NCBI RefSeq assembly: GCF_038806765.1 | Contig: NZ_CP152389.1 | Coordinates: forward strand, 3,720,001-3,784,000 | Direction of reading: 5' to 3' | Length of the DNA stretch: 64,000 nucleotides | DNA from: Mucilaginibacter sp. CSA2-8R | Lineage (GTDB): Bacteria; Bacteroidota; Bacteroidia; Sphingobacteriales; Sphingobacteriaceae | Shown here: in pieces, positions 8,248 through 17,342 of the stretch | Position numbering within the stretch: position 1 is the first letter of the stretch | Layout: each line of letters begins with the position of its first letter | The notes under the pieces: model-generated | What the model was told of the DNA's origin: nothing | Database searches by the model: none | Seen by the model: only the letters and a program-made list of their open reading frames with translations | Program-made: the position numbers and the translations under genes

Positions 8248-10014
8248 TTATACATCTGTTAAGGTTGCTTCTTTTCGCCGTTCGCCAATTTGCTGGCGCC
8301 ACATGGCATAGTACAAACCTTTAGCATTCACCAGCTCGGTGTGTGTTCCGGTTTCTGCTATCTTCCCTTTTTCGAGTACTACAATATGGTCGGCATGCAT
8401 AATGGTGCTTAGCCGGTGCGCAATGAGAATGGTAATCTGCTCGCGCCGGGCAGATATCGATCTTACAGTGTCTGTAATTACTTCTTCAGTAATAGAATCA
8501 AGCGCTGAGGTAGCCTCGTCAAAAATTAATAACTTGGGATGCCTGATCAGTGCCCGCGCTATAGAAATCCGCTGCTTTTCGCCTCCCGATAGTTTCAATC
8601 CACCCTCCCCTAAAACCGTATAAACGCCTTTATCGGTTCTGCTCAGCAGCTGGTCGCAGGATGCTTTGTGCAACGCTTCCATCATTTCCTCTTCAGTAGC
8701 ATCAGGTTTAACAAACAAAAGATTTTCTTTAATGGTGCCGGCAAACAGTTGGGTATCCTGGGTAACAAAACCTATCTGTCGGCGCAACTCGTTATACCTA
8801 ATGTCGGCCGATGGTATACCATTAAAATATATCTCACCTTCTACCGGCCGGTATAGCCCAACCAGCAGTTTTACCAAAGTGGATTTGCCCGAACCTGACG
8901 GACCGACAAACGCAACAGTTTCTCCCCTGCTGGCCTGAAATGAGATACCATCCAAAGCATTATGCTGCGCTGTTTTGTGTCTAAAAACAACATTATCAAA
9001 TTGCAAATTTTCTAATGGCCCAATTTCTATAGGCTCTTCGGGCCGTTCTTCAATCGGCTTTTGCATTAGTTGGTCAAACAGCAGCAACGACGCTTCTTCT
9101 TCGCGGTACAGCAGAATGATATTTCCCAAATCCTGTAAAGGCACAAAGATAGATGTAGAGATAAACTGCATGGTAATCAATTCGCCCGTAGTGAGTACGT
9201 TTCTAAAAATGAGCCAAAGCAAGATGAATAAGATAGACTGCCGCAGTAAATTAAGCGTAGCGCCCTGTAAAAATGAAAGTGTACGTACGTGTTTGCTTTT
9301 CTTCATTTCCAGGTCGTAAATACGCTGAGTGTACTCCTTCATTCTGCGTATTTCCGGAAAGGTAAGCCCTAAGCTTTTAACCAGCTCTATATTGCGTAAT
9401 GATTCGGTAATGGCTCCGGTAATTTGTAGTGTTTGCTTATTGATAGAACGCTGTACCGTTTTTATCTTCTTACTGAGTAAGCCGGTTAGCCCCCCCATAA
9501 CTACAATACCGATAAAGAAAACAGGTATCAACGCCCAATGCTTGGTAACGGCGTACCATATTAAAAAGATGATGCCTACTACAGATGAAAAAAGAATATT
9601 TATAAAAGAATTGATAAACCGCTCGGTGTCGGTACGAACCTTCTGCAACACTGCCACCGTTTCGCCGCTTCGCTGTTCTTCAAACTCCTGAAAACTTAAA
9701 CGCAAGGTACGTTTAAGTCCGTCGTTAAAAATCTGCATGCCAAAACGCTGTACCACTATGCGCATCAGGTATTCTTGTATGGCCTTGCTTAACCGTGCCA
9801 GCAATGCAATGCCGGTTGCCACCAATAACCAAAGTAAAACTTCTTTTACTTGCTTATCAGAAGCATGAACTATGGTTTTGCCGGTAAAGTCGTCAATAAT
9901 TTTACCGAATATTAGAGGGTCGAGCATGGTGAGCACCTGGCTGGCACCTGCCAGTAATAAAGACAGGGCAACCAGCCAGCGATGCGGTTTTAAATAGTTC
10001 CATAATACTCTCAT
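8248..10014 (-). CDS. ABC exporter, fused permease and ATPase
   Basis: A 588-residue half-transporter of the MsbA/multidrug type. The N-terminal ~310 residues hold about six membrane segments (first two ~13-30 and 58-75; others ~139-180 and ~255-298). The ATPase half has Walker A GPSGSGKST (371-379), Q-loop GFVTQDTQLF, signature LSGGE (475-479), Walker B LLIFDE (495-500) and an H-loop in IAHRLST. All catalytic motifs are intact. It probably works as a homodimer in the inner membrane exporting lipid, drug or peptide; there is no peptidase domain. It is monocistronic and divergent from the TPR gene. Confidence 0.92.
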   Translation of the reverse strand: MRVLWNYLKPHRWLVALSLLLAGASQVLTMLDPLIFGKIIDDFTGKTIVHASDKQVKEVLLWLLVATGIALLARLSKAIQEYLMRIVVQRFGMQIFNDGLKRTLRLSFQEFEEQRSGETVAVLQKVRTDTERFINSFINILFSSVVGIIFLIWYAVTKHWALIPVFFIGIVVMGGLTGLLSKKIKTVQRSINKQTLQITGAITESLRNIELVKSLGLTFPEIRRMKEYTQRIYDLEMKKSKHVRTLSFLQGATLNLLRQSILFILLWLIFRNVLTTGELITMQFISTSIFVPLQDLGNIILLYREEEASLLLFDQLMQKPIEERPEEPIEIGPLENLQFDNVVFRHKTAQHNALDGISFQASRGETVAFVGPSGSGKSTLVKLLVGLYRPVEGEIYFNGIPSADIRYNELRRQIGFVTQDTQLFAGTIKENLLFVKPDATEEEMMEALHKASCDQLLSRTDKGVYTVLGEGGLKLSGGEKQRISIARALIRHPKLLIFDEATSALDSITEEVITDTVRSISARREQITILIAHRLSTIMHADHIVVLEKGKIAETGTHTELVNAKGLYYAMWRQQIGERRKEATLTDV

Positions 10015-10155
10015 GCAGGTTAGATAACCCGTTGTTAAAACAAGTGTTTTATAGTATAAGGTACTTTACCATACCGGCTATTACTAAAATCCGGCTGTTA
10101 AAACGCAATAAGGCTTTAATTACGCTATTACAACAACAAGTTCATACTTTAGTAT

Positions 10156-11178
10156 ATGCTTAAAATAATCAAATCAATGGTGATGATGCTGCTTTTTGCA
10201 TTAATTGCCTATAATGTTTGTGCACAAGACACACGCACACTAATTAATGAGGGCAACCAGTTAAGCGCTAACCGTGACTACACCAGCGCTATCGAAAAAT
10301 ATAAAGCAGCACTGGCTACAGAGGCCGATAATATTACAGCCAAATATCAATTGGGGTTTGCGCTGAATGCCGTTGGTAAAGGTCAGGAAGCCATCCCCTA
10401 TTTACAAGCTGCAGCCAAAAGCGGGAATACCGCTGCCATAAAAAGCAGTGCCATGGGATTGTTAGGCAGTATATATGATCGGGCCAACCAGCCCAAATTG
10501 GCTATACCTAATTATATAGAAGCCATCAAGCTTGATTCGGCCAATTATGCTTTGCAGTATGGCTTAGGGCTGGCCTACTTTCGCGACCATCAGTATGATG
10601 ACGCAGAACGTGCGGCGGTAAAAGCGCTTAGTCTTGACCATTCGGCAGCACCAAGTATGCGTTTATACGCTCTGGTTACTTTTCATCAAAATAAGCGGGC
10701 TCCTGCCCTGCTGGGTTTGCTCACCTTTTTGTGGATGGAACCAACAGGTACTCATGCTGCCGAAGCTAACGAGAATATGCAGCACATTCTTGACGGCAGT
10801 GTTTTAAAGCCAGATCCTGGCACACAGCCTGTGAGACTAAGTACAAGCCATGCTACTTTAAATGCTGCGATTATTAAAGCCGTTAATACCGTTGCTCAAC
10901 AAAAACCTGCTGCTTCTGATGTGTTTGCTCAACAATTAAAATACATTTTGATAGCACTTAACCAGCAAGGTAACGGGCAAATAGCCGGGTCTGCGTTTAC
11001 ATCCCAATTGTTAAGCTTTTATTACAACCTGGCCCAATCGCCACATATTAACGCTTTTGCACATTATATAAAGCAAGGCGTTAGTAAAACCGATTTGGCT
11101 TGGGTAACTGCACATCCGCAGCAGCTTTTAGCTTTAAAGGAATGGGTTAAAAATAACGGCCAGCCCATTATTCGATAA
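10156..11178 (+). CDS. Exported TPR-repeat protein
   Basis: A 340-residue protein with a Sec signal peptide (hydrophobic core residues ~8-20, likely cleavage after CAQ at 22-24). The mature N-terminal half carries about four tetratricopeptide repeats, seen as repeated A..Y..A/L..DP-like units between residues ~27 and 165. The C-terminal half (~200-340) is helical with no recognised domain. TPRs mediate protein contacts in the periplasm or at the outer membrane; the partner is unknown. The next gene downstream on the same strand encodes another uncharacterised envelope protein 158 bp away. Confidence 0.75.
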   Translation: MLKIIKSMVMMLLFALIAYNVCAQDTRTLINEGNQLSANRDYTSAIEKYKAALATEADNITAKYQLGFALNAVGKGQEAIPYLQAAAKSGNTAAIKSSAMGLLGSIYDRANQPKLAIPNYIEAIKLDSANYALQYGLGLAYFRDHQYDDAERAAVKALSLDHSAAPSMRLYALVTFHQNKRAPALLGLLTFLWMEPTGTHAAEANENMQHILDGSVLKPDPGTQPVRLSTSHATLNAAIIKAVNTVAQQKPAASDVFAQQLKYILIALNQQGNGQIAGSAFTSQLLSFYYNLAQSPHINAFAHYIKQGVSKTDLAWVTAHPQQLLALKEWVKNNGQPIIR

Positions 11179-11336
11179 TTCGTTTTAATTAAACATTAAA
11201 CTGATCGTAACGCAGCTTACATTTAAATAGCAGCTAAAAATTCAATAATATAACCTCTGGTTTTTTTATAAAACAGCTTAAACCATGCTTAGCCAAACAA
11301 GTCAAATCTTTTGGTTGTCAACACCTTAAGGCAAAC

Positions 11337-12224
11337 ATGAAAGATTTTTACTATATCCTTGGAGTAAACCCCAAAAGTACGTTGCTCGAAATTATCGAAG
11401 CATATGAAAAGCTTTCGCCTAAGTTTGACCCTGTACTTAACGGGCACGATAGCTTTTACACAAAGCAGTTTAACGAAGTTAGGGAGGCATTTAATGTGCT
11501 GACCGATCCTGTTAAGCGAAAACAATATGACGAGCAGTTAAAAGCATTGAACAGCGCCACAATACCAGCCCCGTTAAAAAAGAATATTGCTAGCAAAATC
11601 ACTCCCAAAATCGATATTACGTTTAGTATTATCCTGATATTGCTTACCGGGGTGTTTGGTTCTTACGTTTACCGGTCGGTGTATCAAAATGTTAAAAGAG
11701 CCCCTGTTATTAGTGAGCCTTTAGTTAGCGCGCCGCCTGTTGCCCCATTAGTGATCCATCATAAGCAAAAAAGGCATATCAGAAACAAGGCCCTATTAGT
11801 TGCCCCTACCAACTACATCAGTAAGACCATAACGGTTGCCGCGATGCCCGAAGAAAATCAACCTCCGGTTGCCTATCCTGCAGCAAAAGTTACCGCACCA
11901 GTTACTTATGCAGTATCCAAACCTGTTGTTGTTGCTAAGCCAATTGTCACTTCTAAGCCTGCTGTTATTGTCAAACCTCAGTCTCAGGCGATAATTAACG
12001 AAGAAAGATTAAACGAGGCTGAAGTTAGAGCAAATGAAACTGGTTTAGTTTACCTGCGGGAGTACGCACAGTTTGGTGCCCCTGTTATTAAAACGCTTCA
12101 GGACCATTCGAAAGTAGTTGTACTTGAAAAGGGCAACAAGTATTACAGAGTGCAGGCAGATGATGTTGTTGGCTATATACCCAAATGGGCTATAAAACAA
12201 GCTGAGGCGGAAAACGGCTTCTGA
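11337..12224 (+). CDS. Degenerate J-domain membrane protein with C-terminal SH3-like domain
   Basis: A 295-residue protein of unusual architecture. Residues 1-68 match a DnaJ domain (FYYILGVNPKST, then FNEVREAFNVLTDPVKRKQYDEQL), but the HPD tripeptide needed to stimulate DnaK is replaced by DPV (residues 31-33). One membrane segment follows at ~92-112, then a Val/Pro/Lys-rich linker (~120-215), then a bacterial SH3-like domain (~230-287, with YLRE..., VVVLEKGNKYYRV, VGYIPKWAI). With the J domain cytoplasmic, the SH3 part would be periplasmic and could bind peptidoglycan. Loss of HPD argues against normal DnaK co-chaperone activity. The function is unknown. A strong terminator follows. Confidence 0.8.
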   Translation: MKDFYYILGVNPKSTLLEIIEAYEKLSPKFDPVLNGHDSFYTKQFNEVREAFNVLTDPVKRKQYDEQLKALNSATIPAPLKKNIASKITPKIDITFSIILILLTGVFGSYVYRSVYQNVKRAPVISEPLVSAPPVAPLVIHHKQKRHIRNKALLVAPTNYISKTITVAAMPEENQPPVAYPAAKVTAPVTYAVSKPVVVAKPIVTSKPAVIVKPQSQAIINEERLNEAEVRANETGLVYLREYAQFGAPVIKTLQDHSKVVVLEKGNKYYRVQADDVVGYIPKWAIKQAEAENGF

Positions 12225-12265
12225 CGTATTGTAATTTGAGGTTTTACTGTAAAGCTACGCAAAAG

Positions 12266-12297
12266 AAAAAAGCGAGGTTAAGTACCTCGCTTTTTTT
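12266..12297. terminator. Bidirectional terminator between J-domain gene and galU
   Basis: A 13-bp stem with arms 12266-12278 and 12284-12296 and a 5-nt loop; the arms begin and end in A6/T6 runs, so it can end transcripts from both sides. The genes on either side converge (stops at 12224 and 12325). Confidence 0.9.
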
Positions 12298-12324
12298 ACT
12301 TATAAGTATTTTTCGCCAATAAGA

Positions 12325-13206
12325 TTAAACTGCCTTAGCCTCGTCGTGCTTCTGGACGGTTTCGCGCAGGTATTTTAAGAAAGGCTCTGCAAACTCTTTT
12401 CTGCGTAATGCAAAATCAACCGTAGTTTTCAAAAAGTCCAGTTTGTTGCCGATATCGTAACGTTTACCTTCGATAGTGTGTGCGTATAAACTTTCGGTTT
12501 TTAATAATAGCAACATGGCATCGGTTAACTGAATTTCGTTACCCTTACCCCGCGGTGTTTTCTCTAACGACTTATAAATCTCTGGTGTTAAGATGTAACG
12601 ACCGGCGATAGCCAGGTTAGATGGTGCTTTATCGGTAGCCGGTTTTTCAATCAGCTGATCCAGCAACATCAGCGTATCAGACAACTTTTCGCCGCCTACA
12701 ATACCGTAGCGTGATACTTTATCAAACGGAACCGTTTCAACAGCAATTACGGTGCTTTGATATTGTTCGTAAATATCAATTAACTGCTGCGTAACTGGAA
12801 TTACAGAATCGATGATGGTGTCGCCCAGTAATACAGCAAAAGGCTCGTTACCTGTATGATGACGTGCGTAATAAATGGCATCGCCTAAACCGTTAATTTC
12901 TTTTTGACGGATGAAGTGAATGTTTGCCATATCAGCCAGATGACGAATCTCGTCATACATCGCATCTTCCTTCTCCTGTAAACGGGCCTCCAATTCAGGA
13001 TGACGATCAAAATGATCCTCAATAGCGCGTTTACCTTTACCCGAAATAATCAGGATATCTTCAATACCCGAATCAACTGCTTCCTGAACTACGTACTGGA
13101 TAGTGGGGGTATCAATAATAGGCAGCATTTCTTTGGGAGATGCTTTAGTTGCCGGTAAAAACCGGGTACCTAATCCTGCAGCGGGAATAATAGCTTTTTT
13201 TACCAT
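12325..13206 (-). CDS. galU: UTP-glucose-1-phosphate uridylyltransferase (GalU type)
   Basis: A 293-residue nucleotidyltransferase making UDP-glucose from UTP and glucose-1-phosphate. The N-terminal nucleotide-binding signature GLGTRFLPATKASPKEMLP is at residues 11-29, followed by IIDTPTIQYVVQEA, and LLGDTI around 127-132; RGKGNEIQLTDAM near 217-229 is typical of GalU. Length fits bacterial GalU (~290-300). It starts 6 bp after a glucuronokinase-like GHMP kinase gene on the same strand, so the pair is probably co-translated. This raises the possibility that it also, or instead, accepts glucuronate-1-phosphate, but the sequence looks like ordinary GalU and that is inference. The bidirectional terminator lies just downstream. 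Confidence 0.92.
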   Translation of the reverse strand: MVKKAIIPAAGLGTRFLPATKASPKEMLPIIDTPTIQYVVQEAVDSGIEDILIISGKGKRAIEDHFDRHPELEARLQEKEDAMYDEIRHLADMANIHFIRQKEINGLGDAIYYARHHTGNEPFAVLLGDTIIDSVIPVTQQLIDIYEQYQSTVIAVETVPFDKVSRYGIVGGEKLSDTLMLLDQLIEKPATDKAPSNLAIAGRYILTPEIYKSLEKTPRGKGNEIQLTDAMLLLLKTESLYAHTIEGKRYDIGNKLDFLKTTVDFALRRKEFAEPFLKYLRETVQKHDEAKAV

Positions 13207-13212
13207 GATATA

Positions 13213-14202
13213 TTATATAAGGTATGGTTTTATAACTCTTGAATTTATTTTTTTAAGTGAATATACCAGTCGTTTCAGCATCTCGTCATCTTTATATATG
13301 CCGATGATGGAGCCACCAGAGCCGGTAAATGTAGCCGAGGCGCCGCAAGCGCGAGCAGTGTTAATCAGCTCCATATTACTATCGCTAATGTTCATAATTT
13401 CGCAACGGTAATCAAAGTTCTGGTTAATAGCCTGGCCTAAACGGTCATAATCTCGTGCCATAATAGCGTCTCTGCCCTCATCAGCCAAAGCAGCTATTTT
13501 ACTTAATGTTGAGATAGTGTGCTCATCGCCTTTGTCGTACTTTGATCGGATTTCGTTAAGTACCTTGCCTGATACTTTGCCTAAGTCAGTTTTGTAAGCA
13601 ATGTACAGTTTAGGCAGCAAAGCAGGATCAATCGGTGTGTATATACCGTGCCCATGGGTTTGTATTTGTTCTTTATTAAAGTCCATATGTACGCAACCTT
13701 CGTAGCACTGTATAACGCGGTCTTGCAAACCGGCATTAATGCCCATTTCCTGGGTTTCGGCTTCTAAAGCCACGGTAGGCAACTCGATTAACGGAATCTC
13801 AACTTTGTAAAATTGCATCAGGGCACGAAGCGTAGCAATAACTATAGCGCTTGAGCCCGCCAAACCCACCTGACGCGGGATGGTAGAGTGATAACGTAAT
13901 GTGAAATTTTTAGATAACCTTATACCCCGTTGATCACAATAGTCACAAAACTTTTTGATGGTAGCTTTAATAAGCGGAATACCACCATTATAACCAATAA
14001 GAGATACGGTATCTTTTAAGTGATAAATATTCCTGAAATTGCTACTGTCAGCCTCCTGCGGCTCAATAGTTAATTCGGGCGATTCGTAAAGCAAAATTTG
14101 GGCACCAAAGTTTTTTACAATCAGGCTTACTGTTTTACCAAAGTAGCCGTCTGATGGGTTGCCTAAAAAGCCGGCCCGTGCATAGGCCCTGGAGTCGATC
14201 AT
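13213..14202 (-). CDS. GHMP kinase, glucuronokinase-like
   Basis: A 329-residue GHMP-family sugar kinase. The ATP-binding motif IPRQVGLAGSSA is at residues 108-119, the N-terminal motif ARAGFLGNPSDGYFGKTVSL at 8-27, and the C-terminal GSGG loop TFTGSGGSIIG near 293-303. From memory, the arrangement GNPSD.YFG, IPRQ.GL.GSSAIV, GLQDRV (158-163) and VHMDF..E....GHGIYTP.D closely resembles plant glucuronokinase, which makes glucuronate-1-phosphate from glucuronate and ATP. That points to a uronate or related sugar substrate rather than galactose or mevalonate. Its immediate downstream partner is a GalU-type uridylyltransferase, consistent with a salvage route to a UDP-sugar. The family is firm; the exact substrate is inference. 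Confidence 0.75.
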   Translation of the reverse strand: MIDSRAYARAGFLGNPSDGYFGKTVSLIVKNFGAQILLYESPELTIEPQEADSSNFRNIYHLKDTVSLIGYNGGIPLIKATIKKFCDYCDQRGIRLSKNFTLRYHSTIPRQVGLAGSSAIVIATLRALMQFYKVEIPLIELPTVALEAETQEMGINAGLQDRVIQCYEGCVHMDFNKEQIQTHGHGIYTPIDPALLPKLYIAYKTDLGKVSGKVLNEIRSKYDKGDEHTISTLSKIAALADEGRDAIMARDYDRLGQAINQNFDYRCEIMNISDSNMELINTARACGASATFTGSGGSIIGIYKDDEMLKRLVYSLKKINSRVIKPYLI

Positions 14203-14388
14203 AGGGATGTTTAAACGTTATGATAAGTATATTGTAAATGTGCGATACTCAGCATATGAGATATACCGAGTAAATATAGAACAAAGGTTTAGTAAATAAA
14301 CCAATAATCAGGACTGTGCAGGATATTAATTAACGTTAAACTGCATAGCCCTGATTACGTCAAGACGAAAGCTTTGCAAAGAGCTATT

Positions 14389-15636
14389 TTAGCTCATGAA
14401 CAAAGGAACTACGTGACGCTCGTATAAATTTTCGGTCACGTTTTTAGCTACAATGTCTCTATATTTTTTCAAGGCAGCATAATAGCGGTCACCGTTTTCG
14501 CCGGCAACTTTGTAGGCAACATGCAACATCTGCCTGAAATCAGGATTAAAGTCGGGGTGTTTTTGATTATGGCGCAGCGAGTTGGCAAATTTTTCGCCGC
14601 TCCAATCTTTCACTTCATCAGCACTTGGCAAACGGCTTTCCTGTACGTCAATAACCGTAGCGTACGGTACACATAGTTCGTCGAAACGGCCTAATGCATT
14701 AATGTAAATTTCTTTGGCTAACTCCAAAGCTTCGTTGCCCGCTTCGGCCAAGCCAATCATTTCTTCCAGCCAGGTAGTACCTGCGGTTTTTAAATGGATG
14801 CCTACATCATGCTTTTTCATCAACTCGTTGATGGGTTGATAAATCGAAAACTTGTCACTTCCGGAGTGCACACTCAGTTTCAGATTTTCGGGCAAACCAA
14901 ATTCTTTAATTGCTTGCCTAATTACCAATATATCTTCTTCAAATTCTTTAGCAAACTGCTGTAAATTACCAACGTAATCAACACCTTTGTTAAAACGACC
15001 GGTAAATTTAGGGGCAATAGTTTGCGCCTTAATTTCGAAATCGGCCAGTGCACTCAGGATAAAAAACAACTCCACCGGCGTTTGCGGATCGTTCACCTCA
15101 TCCATCGAAACCTCGGCAATAAAGTTATCATCTCCTTTAACAGAGGCAATATGTTTATACAGTTTGCCAGCCTCTATAGCAGCCAGTAAAAATTTGCTGG
15201 CTACGTCTTGCAGCATGGCTTCGGTAATTTCAAATTGCTGCTCAATACCCGGAATGGACAGGCTACCAATGTATTTTTTACGACGCTCAACAAAAGCCTT
15301 AATTTCTTCTTCGGGTGCGGGCTTACCAATATAGTCAGCAACGTCTAAAGTAAAAAAGTCCGAGCTGCCGATAAAACCGTCTACAGTAGCCAGGGTGATA
15401 TGATCGGCATCTACACGATAGGAATCAGCCCAGCCTAAAGCTTTAACTGCTGCATCGGCTTCAGCACGCAACTCAGCTGGTTCGGTTTTAACGGTTTTGT
15501 GTTCGCGGTTTGATTTATTCCAGATGGGGGTAATGTTTATACCTTGGTCTTTAGCCTTCAGAATTGCTTTAAGCTGAGCTTCGCCTTGATGTGCAAAGCG
15601 GTCGCCCATACCGAAGGAAAATTTTTCGATTTTCAT
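14389..15636 (-). CDS. uxaE: Tagaturonate epimerase family protein (UxaE-like)
   Basis: A 415-residue TIM-barrel-like protein resembling UxaE, which interconverts D-tagaturonate and D-fructuronate and joins galacturonate and glucuronate catabolism. Visible marks are the opening FSFGMGDRFAHQGEAQL, the VDADHI segment, and LSVHSGSDKFSIY near 256-268, where His and Asp are plausible metal ligands. It lies 186 bp upstream of the glucuronokinase-like gene on the same strand; the gap suggests a separate or weakly coupled transcript. The protein may be somewhat shorter than the Thermotoga enzyme as I remember it. No uxaB, uxaA or uxaC homologue lies nearby. The family call rests on recognition and is moderately sure. 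Confidence 0.7.
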   Translation of the reverse strand: MKIEKFSFGMGDRFAHQGEAQLKAILKAKDQGINITPIWNKSNREHKTVKTEPAELRAEADAAVKALGWADSYRVDADHITLATVDGFIGSSDFFTLDVADYIGKPAPEEEIKAFVERRKKYIGSLSIPGIEQQFEITEAMLQDVASKFLLAAIEAGKLYKHIASVKGDDNFIAEVSMDEVNDPQTPVELFFILSALADFEIKAQTIAPKFTGRFNKGVDYVGNLQQFAKEFEEDILVIRQAIKEFGLPENLKLSVHSGSDKFSIYQPINELMKKHDVGIHLKTAGTTWLEEMIGLAEAGNEALELAKEIYINALGRFDELCVPYATVIDVQESRLPSADEVKDWSGEKFANSLRHNQKHPDFNPDFRQMLHVAYKVAGENGDRYYAALKKYRDIVAKNVTENLYERHVVPLFMS

Positions 15637-15825
15637 AGTGTGAAAGGAGTTTAATGCTGGTTTTTAAGGAATCAAAATATAGAAAACGCCAACAAATTAC
15701 ATAGAACAATCAATAGTTTTTTAAAAAAGAGGCATTAAAAACAAAGAATTTATCAAAATCGGCTTTGCAATCGATTGATATTTTACTGCCACTGGTTGCC
15801 CTTTTAAATTATACTGATACAACAA

Positions 15826-15854
15826 AAAAGGAGAAGCCTTTCGGCCTCTCCTTT
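15826..15854 (-). terminator. Terminator of the RND efflux operon
   Basis: A 12-nt inverted repeat (arms 15827-15838 and 15843-15854, one mismatch, short TTTC-type loop) lies ~50 bp after the outer-membrane-factor stop. Read on the minus strand it ends in a T6 tract. Confidence 0.85.
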
Positions 15855-15902
15855 AAACAACATAAACTTATAAATAAAAACTAAAGGACTTGTATTTTTG
15901 TG

Positions 15903-17342
15903 CTATTGCCAGCCGCCGCCAAGCGCCTGATAGGCGTTAATGCGAGCATTGATTTGCTGCTTTTTGGTTTCTACCAATTCAAATTTAGCCTCCAACGCAT
16001 CGCGTTGGGTTAGCAGTACTTCCATATAATCTGCCCTTGTTGATCTGAACAAATCATTAGAAATATTGATAGATTGCGACAACTTTTGCACCTGCTGCGA
16101 TTTTAAATTGTAGCTTTTTTCGAGGTTGCCAATGTTTGACAATTGGTTGGCTACCTCCATATAAGCATTCAGGATAGTACGCTCGTAGTTAAATACTGCT
16201 TGTAACTGCTTGGCATTCGCGGTGCCGTAAACAGCTTTAATAGCATTTCTGTTTACTAATGGTGCTACCAAATCTCCTCCTATTGAATATAACAACGATT
16301 CTGGAGTGCGTAACAGATACGACGGGTTAAACGCCTGGTAGCCTATGGCTGCTGATATACCCAATGATGGATAAAACTGCGCCTTGGCCACCTTTACATC
16401 CAGTTTTGAAGCGGCCAGGTCCAGCTCGCTGCGACGGATATCCGGCCGGTTGGCCAGCAGTTGTGATGGCAAACCTGATTTAATATCTGCCAGCGGCAAG
16501 TTATCAAATGAATGAAAATCGCGCTGGATAGGTTGCGGGTACCGGCCTAACAAAAAGTTAATCCTGTTTTCAGTTTCGGTGATTTTTTGCTGTATGCCGT
16601 ACTGCAAACTCTGAGTGCTTAACACCTGTGCCTCAAACCGTCGAACAGCCAGTTCGGTAACCCGGGTAGCCTCTTTTTGTATCCTTACTATTTTAAGCGC
16701 ATTGTTCTGGATGTCGATATTCTTTTTAACAATATCCAGTTGGTTGTCTAAAGCCAGCAATTCATAGTACGAATTGGCAATCTCAGCAATCAGGTTAGTA
16801 ACCATGAAATTTCTGCCTTCTACGCTCGAAAGATATCGTTCAACAGCGGCCTTTTTAGCGTTCCGTAATTTATGCCAAATGTCAACCTCCCAGGTAGCAT
16901 AGGCTGCAAGCAGGTAGTTAGGCAGCGGATCGGGCATTTCCTTTCCGGGCTTAATCTCGGTAGTTGCCTCGCTGGCACCACGGCTGGTATACCTTGCTAC
17001 TTTATCTAAATCGGCACCGGCTTTAACGCCTACAAAAGGCAGGTACTCCCCTCTCCTAGTTTGAATTTCGTTTTTACCGATTTCAATTTCCTGCAAAGTG
17101 ATATTTAGTTCCTGGTTATGTTTAAGTGCAGTATCAATCAGGCTGTTTAAATTCTGATCGTTAAAAAATGTGTTCCAGGTTACCTTAGCCGTATTGGTGC
17201 TATCGGTTGCTCCATCGGCATTATAATTTGCCGGTACCGTCTTATTTTCATTACGCTGAACCAATGGCGGTATTTTACAGGCACTGTATACTACCGACAG
17301 GCAAGCAATTCCTATATATTTATTGATTTTACTTCTATTCAT
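15903..17342 (-). CDS. RND efflux outer-membrane lipoprotein (TolC/OprM type)
   Basis: A 479-residue outer-membrane factor, the exit duct of a tripartite efflux pump. It has a lipoprotein signal with lipobox YSAC (Cys22), two OEP repeats with long coiled helices (~60-260 and ~270-475), and family blocks LDNQLDIVKKNIDIQ, GRYPQ, LLANRPDIRRSELDLAASKLDVKVAKA and TRADYMEVLLTQRDALEAKFELV. Length is normal (~460-490). It overlaps the end of the pump gene by 8 bp, so it is the last gene of the adaptor-pump-duct operon. Confidence 0.93.
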   Translation of the reverse strand: MNRSKINKYIGIACLSVVYSACKIPPLVQRNENKTVPANYNADGATDSTNTAKVTWNTFFNDQNLNSLIDTALKHNQELNITLQEIEIGKNEIQTRRGEYLPFVGVKAGADLDKVARYTSRGASEATTEIKPGKEMPDPLPNYLLAAYATWEVDIWHKLRNAKKAAVERYLSSVEGRNFMVTNLIAEIANSYYELLALDNQLDIVKKNIDIQNNALKIVRIQKEATRVTELAVRRFEAQVLSTQSLQYGIQQKITETENRINFLLGRYPQPIQRDFHSFDNLPLADIKSGLPSQLLANRPDIRRSELDLAASKLDVKVAKAQFYPSLGISAAIGYQAFNPSYLLRTPESLLYSIGGDLVAPLVNRNAIKAVYGTANAKQLQAVFNYERTILNAYMEVANQLSNIGNLEKSYNLKSQQVQKLSQSINISNDLFRSTRADYMEVLLTQRDALEAKFELVETKKQQINARINAYQALGGGWQ

